Assembly: GCF_001514145.1 (NCBI RefSeq) | Contig: NZ_KQ948658.1 | Location: 861,274 to 925,273, forward strand | Reading direction: 5' to 3' | Source: Streptomyces canus | Lineage (GTDB): Bacteria > Actinomycetota > Actinomycetes > Streptomycetales > Streptomycetaceae | DNA: 64,000 nucleotides | Shown here: piece by piece, positions 7,617 to 16,491 of the stretch | Position numbering within the stretch: the stretch's first letter is position 1 | Layout of the letters: the number at the start of each line of letters is the position of its first letter | Program-made: the position numbers and the translations under genes | The notes under the pieces: model-generated | Told to the model about the DNA's origin: nothing | Seen by the model: the letters and a program-made list of their open reading frames with translations, nothing else | Database searches by the model: none

Positions 7617-10600
7617 TCATTCGCGCCCCCGCCACGCCTGCTCCACCTCGTCGAACTGCTCGGCGTACGCGCCCTCCGGGAGGGCTGCGCGCAGACGGGG
7701 GAGGTCCGAGGGGCGGAGGAGGCCGATGGCGTGGGGTGGGAGGGCGGCGAGGATCTCCGGGGTGCGGGTAGCGAGCCAGTCGTCCAGGCCTATTTCCGCC
7801 GCGAGGCGGAGGAGGTCTATGAGAGCGGTGGGGTGGGTGGTGGCTGTGGTGGGGAGGTCGAGTCTTTCCAGCAGGTCGTCGAGGTGGTCGGTGATGCCCC
7901 AAGGGGGGCTGCCTGACCAGCGCCAGGTATGGGTGGAGTGGCTCAGGTGAATCAGTTCCAGGAGCCCTTCCAACGCTCCGAGGCGGTCGCCTGTGGAGAG
8001 CATCGGGCGAATGTTGTCGAGAGGCTCGGCCAGGTGGGGACTGCTGCGGTTCACAGCGTGGCGGAGGAAAAGCAGAAGCGCCTGGTAAGCGGTCCTGGTG
8101 AGAGGTACCGCATCAACGTCGTACGTCGCGCGCAACTCGTCGATGATCTCCGCGAGGGCTTCGTCCGTCAGGGCGGACGCGTCGTGGACCAGCTGGCGCA
8201 GTACGGCTTCCAGATAGGGGCCGCGCTCTTCGAACTCCAGCGCGCCGCCGACGTACCGCAGGCACTCCAGGTAGAGGCCGGGTAGTTCCGCTGGCTCGTA
8301 CACGTCGCGGGTCAGCAGGGCGATCAGCGCATGCGCCGCCGAGTGGCACAGGTTGCCGGGCATGGGCCTGAACGCGGACATGGCGCTTGGAAACTGGAGC
8401 AGCATCGGGTAGCTGATGTGCAGCAACTGTTCGGTGTCACGATCGCCGACGAAACGGACCTGCCTGATCAGCTGGGGGACGGGCGTGTCGGAGAGCCGCT
8501 CCTCCAGCCGGTCCGACAAGGATCTGGAGGTCTCGGGCGGCGACACACCAATAGCCCAGTTCAGGGCGTGGTCGACCAGTGACGCCGGACGCGTGGTGAG
8601 GCGCAGGTCCACGTCTGCCGTGTACTTCACCGGGCCACGCCAGCACCGCTCGGGCGTGAGGGCCGAGGTCAACGCCGCCCACGACCCCACGGACAACTGT
8701 GCCTGCCAGCCCAGGGCATGCCTGCGCCATTCGGCCGTGGGGGCGAGGGAGTCGGCGAAGAGGTCCGACACGTGTACCTCGCCCGCCACCACCACCGCGA
8801 TGATCACGAGGTTCATCTCGTACACCGCTTCCCGGTACCTCCTGCGCACCCGGACCGGGGCGTAGTCGACGTCGGTGCGGTGCTCGGGGCCCCACGAGAC
8901 CGCGCGGAACAGGCTGAGGAGCGCGGGCAGCAGACCGCTGTGCCTACGGTCCCTCGGCCACGTCGTCAACATGTCCCGCAGGTTCTGCACGAGTTGGGCC
9001 CGGTCGGTGAGCGGGGCGAAGGACAGAAGCGCGTACAACTCTCCGTCGTCCCACGGGCCTCCGCCGTCGACGAGCCGCCGGAGCGCCCCCTCGATCCGCC
9101 GCGCCGCCAGATGCTCGCCGAAGGTCGCGTGCATGAACTCGTAGCTGCGCAGCCGCTCTTCCGTCACCACGGCCTGCGCCTCGTGCACGAAGAAGAACCG
9201 GCCGAACAGCAGCCCCAAGCCGTCGTCCGCCACACCGAGTGCCCGCAGAGCCCGGTCGGCTTCCTTTTCGCTGACGGACTGGGCGCCGCGGTGGAACATG
9301 GAGACCGCGATCACGGACAGGCGGTGCACCTCGCGGTCGACGGCCGTGGCCGCCTCGGCCGGGGGCAGTGGGCCGTCCTTGTCGACCTGGCGGCGGATGA
9401 ACTCCGTCAGCAGCTGGTCGTACAGCTGCGTGCGGGTCATGTCCCGGTCCCGCAGCGAGTGCAGGGCGTTGCCGACCGCGTCGTACAGCGCCAGCATGAG
9501 CAGCAGCAGGGGCTGGGCCGCCAGGTCTCGGTGGGGGAGCACGACCTCCGGAGTCAGCGGTAGCAGCGCGTGTCGGGCGAAGTAGCCCGTGTTCGTGGTG
9601 TTCCAGACGTCGAGCCAGCGGTCGATCTCCGACTCGTCGAAGGGCTCCAGGCGTATGACCTGGCTGGTGGCGGGCACATCCGCCCGGTCGGCGACCACGG
9701 TGCGGCTCGTCACGATCACGATCAGTGGGCGGCCCTGCGCCGCCTCCCGTTTCTGGAACTCCTCGACCTCCTGCAAGTAGCCCCACTGGCGCGTCTGACC
9801 GAGCTTCTGTGCACCTGCCTGGAGCAGTTCGTCGAAGCCGTCCAGCAGGACCACCGGGATCGGGCCGGATTCCTGCTCCGACCAGTCCGGCCAGCTCACC
9901 TCCCGACCGGTGAGGTGCTTCAGCGTGTGCTCCAGCTGGCCCTGTATGTCCAACTCGGCCGGTGTGTACCGCAGTTCCACCCGCAAGGGGCGGAACTCAC
10001 GCGCCGGGAGCCGGGCCGCCAGCAGCTTGGTGAGCAGTGACTTGCCCGCTCCGGGGTGGCCGAGCACGACGAGCGGTGCCAGCAGGGCAGGGAGACCGAG
10101 GAGGTGCGCGGCGAGGAATCGCTCGATGTCGTCGTGCAGCGGCTGATCGTCCCACCATTTGTCCGAGGCGATCCCGGGTCCGGTACCCCGGAGGTCGGGG
10201 ACCAGCCGGAAGCGCGGTGTGATGTAACCCTCCGCGAGGCTGGGCAGCGCAGGTCCTGGGGAGTCGAGGACGGCGATCGGGCTGCGGAGGAGTGACCCGT
10301 GGGGTGTGGGGAGCCCGTCCTCGCCGGCGAACTGCGACAGAAGGTTCCCCAATCCGGCCAGGCCGGTTGTGGTGTTGGCCTCGCCGCTCGGTTCGACGCC
10401 CGGAAGACCCGCACCGAGCGCGAATTCGGGACAGGACCTGGCCAAGGGGGTGGACAGCCGGACGTAGTCGCTGACGATCCGTGACCGCTCGTTGTCCGTG
10501 AGGCCGCTGAGGTCCGCCAGCACGGGAGCGTGCGGCGGATGTCCGCCCTCCGTCAGGTCATAGATCTTGCTGTGGACCTTCGCGGGACCCGAGTTCCGCA

Positions 10601-11192
10601 CTACAACGGCCGCCGTCAGCACCACGCGCGTGGCCTGGATCAGAGCGGCGCGTCGGACACCCTGGGCCGCTCGCACACGGTCCGGGAAATCCGCCAGCAG
10701 ACCAGTCAGGAGCCTGGGCGGGTTCCGCTCGCCCTGAGGCACACTCAGCAGTGCGTCCACCGCGACCGTCGCCTCCACGCGCCCCTCGGTCAGCAGGTGC
10801 AGCGCCTCCTGGACGTCCATGCCGGCGCAGGCCATGGCGTCGGGCATCGGGACCGAGGGCGGTCCGGAAGCGACGGGAGCGGGAACACCCGCGACCCGCT
10901 CCCTGGCCTTCTCCGCCGTCCGCTCCAGTTCCGCATGCCGGCTCTTCCACCACCGGACATCCAGACTCATGCCCGACGGTGCCGCCCCCCCACCCGTGTT
11001 CTGCTCGGCGCACAGCCTGACGATCGTCCGGACGACACCCCAGTCCGGAACCTTGCGTCGCCGCCCGCCGAGCAGCTCCGAGACCGAGCTGATGCTCAGC
11101 CCCAGCGCGGCGGCGATGTCCCGCTGCGGTATGCGGCAGTCACTCACGAGACGGCCCAGTGCGACGCAGAAGTCCGCGACCGGACCAGTCAT
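7617..11192 (-). CDS. HTH-NACHT fusion NTPase (NLR-like)
   Basis: A large protein of about 1191 residues. An XRE-type helix-turn-helix occupies about residues 21-51 (QRDIAAALGLSISSVSELL). A predicted helical linker of over 300 residues follows. The NACHT STAND ATPase has Walker A GHPGAGKS (378-385), Walker B VVLLDGFDEL (447-456) and sensor 1 IVIVTSRT (about 491-498). The long helical C-terminus has no obvious catalytic motif and is probably the sensor region. Bacterial NACHT proteins include anti-phage NLRs (Avs, bNACHT), and others are regulators. The HTH start suggests either transcription control or defence. I chose ATG 11192; an upstream TTG (11213) would add seven residues. The gene stands alone and abuts an orphan TPP riboswitch, so it is probably acquired. 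Confidence 0.9.
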   Translation of the reverse strand: MTGPVADFCVALGRLVSDCRIPQRDIAAALGLSISSVSELLGGRRRKVPDWGVVRTIVRLCAEQNTGGGAAPSGMSLDVRWWKSRHAELERTAEKARERVAGVPAPVASGPPSVPMPDAMACAGMDVQEALHLLTEGRVEATVAVDALLSVPQGERNPPRLLTGLLADFPDRVRAAQGVRRAALIQATRVVLTAAVVVRNSGPAKVHSKIYDLTEGGHPPHAPVLADLSGLTDNERSRIVSDYVRLSTPLARSCPEFALGAGLPGVEPSGEANTTTGLAGLGNLLSQFAGEDGLPTPHGSLLRSPIAVLDSPGPALPSLAEGYITPRFRLVPDLRGTGPGIASDKWWDDQPLHDDIERFLAAHLLGLPALLAPLVVLGHPGAGKSLLTKLLAARLPAREFRPLRVELRYTPAELDIQGQLEHTLKHLTGREVSWPDWSEQESGPIPVVLLDGFDELLQAGAQKLGQTRQWGYLQEVEEFQKREAAQGRPLIVIVTSRTVVADRADVPATSQVIRLEPFDESEIDRWLDVWNTTNTGYFARHALLPLTPEVVLPHRDLAAQPLLLLMLALYDAVGNALHSLRDRDMTRTQLYDQLLTEFIRRQVDKDGPLPPAEAATAVDREVHRLSVIAVSMFHRGAQSVSEKEADRALRALGVADDGLGLLFGRFFFVHEAQAVVTEERLRSYEFMHATFGEHLAARRIEGALRRLVDGGGPWDDGELYALLSFAPLTDRAQLVQNLRDMLTTWPRDRRHSGLLPALLSLFRAVSWGPEHRTDVDYAPVRVRRRYREAVYEMNLVIIAVVVAGEVHVSDLFADSLAPTAEWRRHALGWQAQLSVGSWAALTSALTPERCWRGPVKYTADVDLRLTTRPASLVDHALNWAIGVSPPETSRSLSDRLEERLSDTPVPQLIRQVRFVGDRDTEQLLHISYPMLLQFPSAMSAFRPMPGNLCHSAAHALIALLTRDVYEPAELPGLYLECLRYVGGALEFEERGPYLEAVLRQLVHDASALTDEALAEIIDELRATYDVDAVPLTRTAYQALLLFLRHAVNRSSPHLAEPLDNIRPMLSTGDRLGALEGLLELIHLSHSTHTWRWSGSPPWGITDHLDDLLERLDLPTTATTHPTALIDLLRLAAEIGLDDWLATRTPEILAALPPHAIGLLRPSDLPRLRAALPEGAYAEQFDEVEQAWRGRE

Positions 11193-11374
11193 CGGTGTGG
11201 CCAACTCTCCCAACCCTTCGGTGCGGTTCGGCGAACGTCTCCGAAGCGTACGGCCTGACCTGCGTGATCCGCCGGGAGTTCGGGGTGAGTCGGGGTTCGT
11301 CCGGGACGGTGTTCCCGGGCGCGAAGGTCATGGCGCAAGCAGTTGGCCGTTGGCCCCGTTCCGGAGGAAACCCC

Positions 11375-11548
11375 ATGCCCTTTCAGGCCGTTCAGATGCC
11401 CGTCCTGCTCGTCGCCCTCATCTTCCTCGCCTTCTACGTCGGGGTCGTCCTCCCTGCCGTATGGTCCCGTCGGCCCGCCCGCCGTACCGCTGCCCTCAAG
11501 GTCCTCACCCAGCTGCTCGGCGCGCTGCGACGCTGGAGGAACCGGTGA
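11375..11548 (+). CDS. Small single-pass membrane protein
   Basis: A 57-residue protein, well supported by GGAGGAAA seven bases before ATG 11375. One transmembrane helix (PVLLVALIFLAFYVGVVLPAV) spans about residues 9-29, with a strongly basic cytoplasmic tail (RRPARRTAALK...RRWRNR). The function is unknown. It ends 13 bases before the TPR gene and is probably cotranscribed with it. Confidence 0.7.
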   Translation: MPFQAVQMPVLLVALIFLAFYVGVVLPAVWSRRPARRTAALKVLTQLLGALRRWRNR

Positions 11549-11561
11549 GCGCTGGGCAGGC

Positions 11562-12425
11562 GTGGAGAAGTCCGAGGCCAGGAAGCTGATCATGCAGGCG
11601 CGTGCGGCCTGGGACGCCGAGGAGTGGCTGCGCGCCGCCGAGCTGTACGAGCGGGTGCTCGCGCACTTCCCGGACCTGAAGGCCGGCGCCGTGTGGTGGT
11701 ACGACGCCGCGCTCGCCCACAAGTTCCTGCGGAACTGGGCCAAGGCGTACGAGCTGGGCCGGGAGGCCGCGGCCCGCTCCCCGCGCGGCGAGGGCGACCC
11801 GGCGTACTGGAACCTCGGCATCGCGGCCACGATCCAGCGGGACTGGGCGACGGCACGGGACGCGTGGAGCGGCTTCGGCATCGAACTCCCCGACGGGGAA
11901 GGGCAGATCGACGCCCGCCTCGGGTACGCCTGCGTGCGCCTCGACACCGGCGGCGAGCGCGAGGTCGTCTGGATCGAGCGGCTGTGCCCGACCCGCGGCC
12001 GGGTCGTCAGCGTGCCCGTCACGGGCGGACGGCGCTACGGCGAGATCGTCGTCCACGACGGCGAACCGAAGGGCGAGCGGGTCGTCGAGGGTTCGACGTA
12101 CACCGTCTTCGACGAACTCCTGCTCTTCGAGGCGTCCGAACTGCCCACCCTGGAGGTCACGGTGGCCGCGGGCGAGAAGGCCGACCTGGAGGCACTCCTG
12201 GAGCTGTTCACCGACCACGGCTTCGGCGCCGAACCGGCGAGCGGCGTCCGCATGCTGTGCGCCTGCTGCAGTGAGGGCACCCACGAACAGGAGCGCGCCG
12301 TCGACGCCGGCGCCCAGCAGGTCTCCCTCGCGGCCCCCGAGGAGGAGGCCCGGCGGCTGCTGGAGCGGTGGGCGGGGGAGACGGCGATCGGCCGGAGCTG
12401 GAGCGGACTGGCGGCCGTCGGCTAG
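11562..12425 (+). CDS. TPR-containing cytoplasmic protein
   Basis: About 287 residues. The N-terminal third is tetratricopeptide-like: paired helices with the spacing of TPRs (AARAAWDAEEWLRAAELYERVL-like, then GAVWWYDAALAHKFL, then AYWNLGIAATIQRDWATARD). The C-terminal two thirds are beta-rich. They contain the conserved block LCPTRGRVVSVPVTGGRRYG and a cysteine pair in MLCACCSEGTH that could bind metal. GTG 11562 gives the N-terminus VEKSEARKLI. ATG 11592, with AGGAAG six bases upstream, is an alternative. No enzymatic activity is indicated; TPRs suggest protein-protein contacts. It converges on kstR with only ten bases between. Confidence 0.82.
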   Translation: MEKSEARKLIMQARAAWDAEEWLRAAELYERVLAHFPDLKAGAVWWYDAALAHKFLRNWAKAYELGREAAARSPRGEGDPAYWNLGIAATIQRDWATARDAWSGFGIELPDGEGQIDARLGYACVRLDTGGEREVVWIERLCPTRGRVVSVPVTGGRRYGEIVVHDGEPKGERVVEGSTYTVFDELLLFEASELPTLEVTVAAGEKADLEALLELFTDHGFGAEPASGVRMLCACCSEGTHEQERAVDAGAQQVSLAAPEEEARRLLERWAGETAIGRSWSGLAAVG

Positions 12426-12435
12426 CGCCGGGGCG

Positions 12436-13161
12436 CTAGGACCGCGGTTCCGTGAGGTCGATCAGGCGGCACACGGTCTCGATGTCGATCTTCACCTGGG
12501 CGATGGAGGCCCGGCCCGAGAGCCAGGTGATCAGGGCCGAGTGCCAGGTGTGCTCGATGACGCGGACCGCGGAGAGCTGCTCGGGCGTCGGGTCCTCAAG
12601 CCCCATGGCGTCCAGGATGATCAGCGTGGTCTGGTGGGAGACCTGGTCGACCTCCGGGCTCACGCTGCGGTCCGCGAAGGTCAGCGCACGGACCATCGCG
12701 TCCGCCAGGTGCGGCTCGCGCTGGAGCGCCCGGAAGGCCCGCATCAGGGTCTCCGCGACCCGCTCGGCCGCCGCCTCGCCCTGCGGCGGCTTCTTGCGGA
12801 GCGTGCCGTGCATGTGTTCCAGCTGGTCCTGCATGGTGGCGACCAGCAGATGGATCTTGGAGGGGAAGTACCGGTAGAGGGTGCCGAGCGCCACCTGCGA
12901 GGACTCCGCGACCTCCCGCATCTGCACCGCGTCGAACCCGCCGCGGCTCGCCAGCTGCGCGCTCGCGTGCAGGATGCGGCGGCGCCGCGCCTCCTGCCGT
13001 TCGGTCAGCGGCGGTGCGTCGGGTCGTGCGATGCCGGCTTCCACTCTGGCGGGCTTGGCCACCTTGTCCACCTTGGGTTCCGTGACAGTCCGTGAGGATG
13101 TGTGATCACTCAGCATGCCAGGGTGCCGGCCGTGGCGTGAATCACCCGATCCACCGCTCAC
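12436..13161 (-). CDS. kstR: KstR-type TetR regulator of steroid/acyl catabolism
   Basis: A TetR-family repressor that closely resembles mycobacterial KstR along its length, as recalled. The HTH reads MREVAESSQVALGTLYRYFPSK, the mid region SPEVDQV, and the C-terminus TWLSGRASIAQVKIDIE. KstR represses cholesterol and steroid degradation genes and is released by acyl-CoA intermediates such as 3-oxo-cholestenoyl-CoA. An exact KstR box lies at 13210-13223 in the promoter gap shared with the glycosyltransferase operon, as expected for autoregulation. The start is uncertain. GTG 13161 has AGGTAGGGG upstream; ATG 13116 is a shorter alternative with a poor ribosome site. The N-terminal extension before the HTH is charged and disordered. 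Confidence 0.82.
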   Translation of the reverse strand: MSGGSGDSRHGRHPGMLSDHTSSRTVTEPKVDKVAKPARVEAGIARPDAPPLTERQEARRRRILHASAQLASRGGFDAVQMREVAESSQVALGTLYRYFPSKIHLLVATMQDQLEHMHGTLRKKPPQGEAAAERVAETLMRAFRALQREPHLADAMVRALTFADRSVSPEVDQVSHQTTLIILDAMGLEDPTPEQLSAVRVIEHTWHSALITWLSGRASIAQVKIDIETVCRLIDLTEPRS

Positions 13162-13209
13162 AGGACCCCTACCTGCCGGTAGATTCAGAGCCTCCTGAAC
13201 GATCAAGTC

Positions 13210-13223
13210 TGAAACTTGTTCTA
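13210..13223. promoter_or_regulatory. KstR operator (exact consensus)
   Basis: TGAAACTTGTTCTA fits TnnAACnnGTTnnA at every fixed position. It lies between the divergent kstR and glycosyltransferase genes, 54 bases before the GTG of the latter. It probably controls both directions. Confidence 0.78.
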
Positions 13224-13277
13224 GATTACCTTCTCGTCGTAATCTCGCGGGACAGTGCAGGCAGAAGGGGGCTCAGA

Positions 13278-14678
13278 GTGACCGCTGAGGCCAGTCAGGC
13301 AGGGGCCTTTGAGGGCCCGGCCGCCGACGGCGAGCGACCGCTCCGTATCGCGCTCCTCACCTACAAAGGGAACCCGTTCTGCGGGGGCCAGGGTGTCTAC
13401 GTACGCCATCTCTCCCGCGAACTGGCCCGCCTCGGCCACCGCGTCGAGGTCATCGGCTCCCAGCCGTACCCCGTACTCGATCCGGGCTACGACGGTCTGA
13501 GCCTGACCGAGCTGCCCAGCCTGGACCTCTACCGCTCCCCGGACCCGTTCCGCACCCCGAAACGCGACGAGTACCGCGACTGGATAGACGCCCTGGAAGT
13601 CGCCACGATGTGGACCGGCGGCTTCCCCGAGCCGCTCACCTTCTCCCTGCGGGCCCGACGTCATCTCCGGGCCCGCAGCGGTGAGTTCGACGTGGTCCAC
13701 GACAACCAGACCCTCGGCTACGGCCTGTTGGGCGATGTCGGCGCTCCGCTGGTGACCACCATCCACCACCCCATCACCGTGGACCGGCAGTTGGAGCTGG
13801 ACGCGGCCGAGGGCCGGTGGCAGCGGCTGTCCAAGCGCCGCTGGTACGCCTTCACCCGGATGCAGAAGCGCGTGGCCCGCCGCCTGCCGTCCGTGCTCAC
13901 CGTCTCCGGCACCTCCCGCCAGGAGATCGTCGACCACCTGGGCGTGCGCGACGACCGCATCCACGTCGTCCACATCGGCGCCGACACCGACCAGTTCTCG
14001 CCGGATCCGTCGGTGCGCGTGGTGCCGGGCCGGATCGTCACGACCTCCAGCGCGGACGTCCCCCTCAAGGGCCTCGTCTTCCTCGTCGAGGCGCTGGCGA
14101 AGGTCCGCACCGAACACCCCGGGGCGCACCTCATAGTTGTCGGCAAGCGGCCGGCCGAGGGCCCGGTCGCCCAGGCCATGGAGCGCTACGGCCTCGAAGG
14201 CGCCGTCGACTTCGTCAAGGGCATCTCGGACGCCGAACTGGTCGACCTCGTCCGCTCGGCGGAGGTCGCCTGCGTGCCCTCGCTCTACGAGGGCTTCTCA
14301 CTCCCGGCGGCGGAAGCGATGGCGACGGGCACTCCGCTGGTCGCCACGACGGGCGGCGCTATCCCCGAGGTCGCGGGGCGCGACGGCGAGACCTGCCTGG
14401 CGGTCCCGCCGGGGGACCCGGGCGCACTGGCGACCGCCCTGAGCCGTCTCCTGGGCGACCCGGACCTGAGGGCGCGACTCGGCCGGGCCGGACGTGAGCG
14501 GGTACTGGCGAAGTTCACCTGGGCGAAGGCCGCGGAGGGCACGGTTGCCCGGTACCGCGAGGCGATCGCCGGCTCCGCCACCACGCTTCCCGGCCGCTCC
14601 GCGGCCTCTCAGGGTGTCGAGCTCGCACCCCCGACCACAGACACCGGTGTCTATCCCGAAAGCAGGGCCACGTGCTGA
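13278..14678 (+). CDS. GT4-type glycosyltransferase
   Basis: A retaining GT-B glycosyltransferase of about 466 residues. The N-terminal donor/acceptor loop is LTYKGNPFCGGQGVYVRHL (GGxG-type), followed by SRELARLGHRVEVIGSQP. The C-terminal nucleotide-sugar site has the E-x7-E motif in PSLYEGFSLPAAEAMATGTP. GTG 13278 has AAGGGGGC upstream. Its stop overlaps the start of the methyltransferase. With the next two genes it forms a tight three-gene operon under a KstR box. The acceptor is unknown. The linked methyltransferase and prenyltransferase-like proteins suggest decoration of a lipid or isoprenoid-type molecule. Confidence 0.93.
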   Translation: MTAEASQAGAFEGPAADGERPLRIALLTYKGNPFCGGQGVYVRHLSRELARLGHRVEVIGSQPYPVLDPGYDGLSLTELPSLDLYRSPDPFRTPKRDEYRDWIDALEVATMWTGGFPEPLTFSLRARRHLRARSGEFDVVHDNQTLGYGLLGDVGAPLVTTIHHPITVDRQLELDAAEGRWQRLSKRRWYAFTRMQKRVARRLPSVLTVSGTSRQEIVDHLGVRDDRIHVVHIGADTDQFSPDPSVRVVPGRIVTTSSADVPLKGLVFLVEALAKVRTEHPGAHLIVVGKRPAEGPVAQAMERYGLEGAVDFVKGISDAELVDLVRSAEVACVPSLYEGFSLPAAEAMATGTPLVATTGGAIPEVAGRDGETCLAVPPGDPGALATALSRLLGDPDLRARLGRAGRERVLAKFTWAKAAEGTVARYREAIAGSATTLPGRSAASQGVELAPPTTDTGVYPESRATC

Positions 14679-15406
14679 CCGTCGACTTCTCCCGGTTCCC
14701 GCTCGCGCCGGGCGACCGCGTCCTGGACCTCGGCTGCGGGGCCGGCCGGCACGCGTTCGAGTGCTACCGGCGCGGCGCGCAGGTCGTGGCGCTGGACCAG
14801 AACGCCGAGGAGATCCGCGAGGTCGCGAAGTGGTTCACGGCGATGAAGGAGGCGGGTGAGGCACCGGAAGGGGCCACCGCCACCGCGATGGAGGGCGACG
14901 CCCTGGCCCTCCCCTTCCCCGACGAGTCCTTCGACGTCGTGATCATCTCCGAGGTGATGGAGCACATCCCGGACGACAAGGGCGTACTCGCCGAGATGGT
15001 CCGGGTGCTCAAGCCGGGCGGGCGGATCGCCATCACCGTCCCGCGCTACGGCCCCGAAAAGGTCTGCTGGGCGCTGTCCGACGCCTACCACGAGGTCGAG
15101 GGCGGCCACATCCGCATCTACAAGGCGGACGAACTGCTCGCGAAGATCCGCGAGGCCGGCCTCAAGCCGTACGGCACCCACCACGCGCACGCCCTGCACT
15201 CCCCGTACTGGTGGCTCAAGTGCGCGTTCGGCGTCGACAACGACAAGGCGCTGCCGGTGCAGGCGTACCACAAGCTGCTGGTCTGGGACATCATGAAGAA
15301 GCCGCTGGCCACCCGGGTCGCCGAGCAGGCACTGAACCCGCTGATCGGCAAGAGCTTCGTGGCCTACGCGACCAAGCCGCACCTTCCGCGGGTGGACGCG
15401 AAGTGA
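14672..15406 (+). CDS. Class I SAM-dependent methyltransferase
   Basis: A 244-residue Rossmann-fold methyltransferase. The SAM site is VLDLGCGAGRHAFE (residues about 17-30), the acidic motif II is VVALDQNAEE, and the post-I/IV region runs EGDALALPFPDESFDVV then EVMEHIPDD, in the style of UbiE/type 11. The GTG start overlaps the glycosyltransferase stop by seven bases and its stop overlaps the next start (GTGA), so it is translationally coupled on both sides. Substrate unknown. Confidence 0.93.
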   Translation: MLTVDFSRFPLAPGDRVLDLGCGAGRHAFECYRRGAQVVALDQNAEEIREVAKWFTAMKEAGEAPEGATATAMEGDALALPFPDESFDVVIISEVMEHIPDDKGVLAEMVRVLKPGGRIAITVPRYGPEKVCWALSDAYHEVEGGHIRIYKADELLAKIREAGLKPYGTHHAHALHSPYWWLKCAFGVDNDKALPVQAYHKLLVWDIMKKPLATRVAEQALNPLIGKSFVAYATKPHLPRVDAK

Positions 15407-16473
15407 CCACTCCCCGGACAGAACACCTCGTCCTGCCCGGGGTCCTCACCCCCGAGCAGGCCGCCGCGACCGTCGCCGGGATCCTGGCCGTACAGCGGGA
15501 GGACGGGGCGATCCCGTGGTTCCGCGGACATCACCTCGACCCGTGGGACCACACCGAGGCCGCGATGGCGCTGGACGCGGCGGGCGAGCACAAGGCGGCC
15601 GAGCGGGCCTACGAATGGCTCGCACGGCACCAGAACGAGGACGGTTCCTGGTACGCGGCGTACCAGGACGGGGACTTCGCGCAGGTCACCGACCGAGGCC
15701 GCGAGACGAACTTCGTCGCTTACATAGCCGTAGGAGTGTGGCACCACTATCTGTCCACCGGCGACGACATGTTCCTCGACCGGATGTGGCCGACGGTGTA
15801 CGCGGCGATGGAGTTCGTGCTCGAACTCCAGCAGCAGGGCGGGCAGATCGGATGGAAGCGGGAGGACGACGGCAGCGCCCTCACCGACGGGCTGCTCACC
15901 GGATCCTCCTCGATCCACCACGCGCTGCGGTGCGCCCTCGCGATCGCCGAACAGCGCGAAGAGGCCCAGCCGGACTGGGAGTTGGCGGTCGGGGCGCTGC
16001 GGCACGCGATCCGCCGGCACCCCGAACGCTTCCTCGACAAGGACCGCTACTCGATGGACTGGTACTACCCGGTCCTGGGCGGGGCGTTGACCGGCGCGGA
16101 GGCCAAGTCCCGTATCGAGGAGGGCTGGGAGCGGTTCGTCGTGCCCGCCCTCGGGGTGCGCTGTGTCGTCCCCAACCCGTGGGTCACGGGCGGGGAGTCG
16201 GCCGAACTCGCCCTGGCCCTGTGGGCGACGGGCGAGTCCGACCGGGCGCTGGAGATCCTCCAGTCGATCCAGCATCTGCGGGACCCGGAGAGCGGCCTGT
16301 ACTGGACCGGCTACGTGTTCGAGGACGGGGCGGTGTGGCCACAGGAGCTGACCACGTGGACGGCGGGATCACTGCTGCTCGCCGTCGCCGCGCTGGGCGG
16401 CCATGAAGCCACCTGCACGGTGTTCGGCGGGGAGCGCCTGCCGCTGGGCCTCGACCCGGACTGCTGCGCCTGA
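15403..16473 (+). CDS. Prenyltransferase/squalene-cyclase-like alpha-toroid protein
   Basis: A 356-residue protein built of helical repeats of the terpene cyclase/prenyltransferase-beta type (alpha/alpha barrel). Repeat marks include Q-x-DG-x-IPWF (residues about 30-40), a second HQNEDGSWYAAYQDGD, and WDHTEAAMALDAAG. These resemble QW-type repeats. The protonating DXDD of squalene-hopene cyclase is not seen, so cyclase activity is doubtful; it may be a glycan- or lipid-processing toroid enzyme. GTG 15403 overlaps the methyltransferase stop. Third gene of the KstR-box operon. Confidence 0.85.
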   Translation: MTTPRTEHLVLPGVLTPEQAAATVAGILAVQREDGAIPWFRGHHLDPWDHTEAAMALDAAGEHKAAERAYEWLARHQNEDGSWYAAYQDGDFAQVTDRGRETNFVAYIAVGVWHHYLSTGDDMFLDRMWPTVYAAMEFVLELQQQGGQIGWKREDDGSALTDGLLTGSSSIHHALRCALAIAEQREEAQPDWELAVGALRHAIRRHPERFLDKDRYSMDWYYPVLGGALTGAEAKSRIEEGWERFVVPALGVRCVVPNPWVTGGESAELALALWATGESDRALEILQSIQHLRDPESGLYWTGYVFEDGAVWPQELTTWTAGSLLLAVAALGGHEATCTVFGGERLPLGLDPDCCA

Positions 16474-16491
16474 GAACCCGGTCGGGTCTCA
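16471..16491. terminator. Short hairpin containing two convergent stop codons
   Basis: TGAGAACCCG-GT-CGGGTCTCA is an inverted repeat with one bulged base. Its left arm contains the TGA of the prenyltransferase-like gene. Its right arm contains the reverse TGA of the membrane protein on the other strand. It could act as a compact bidirectional terminator, but there is no T-tract. Confidence 0.4.
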
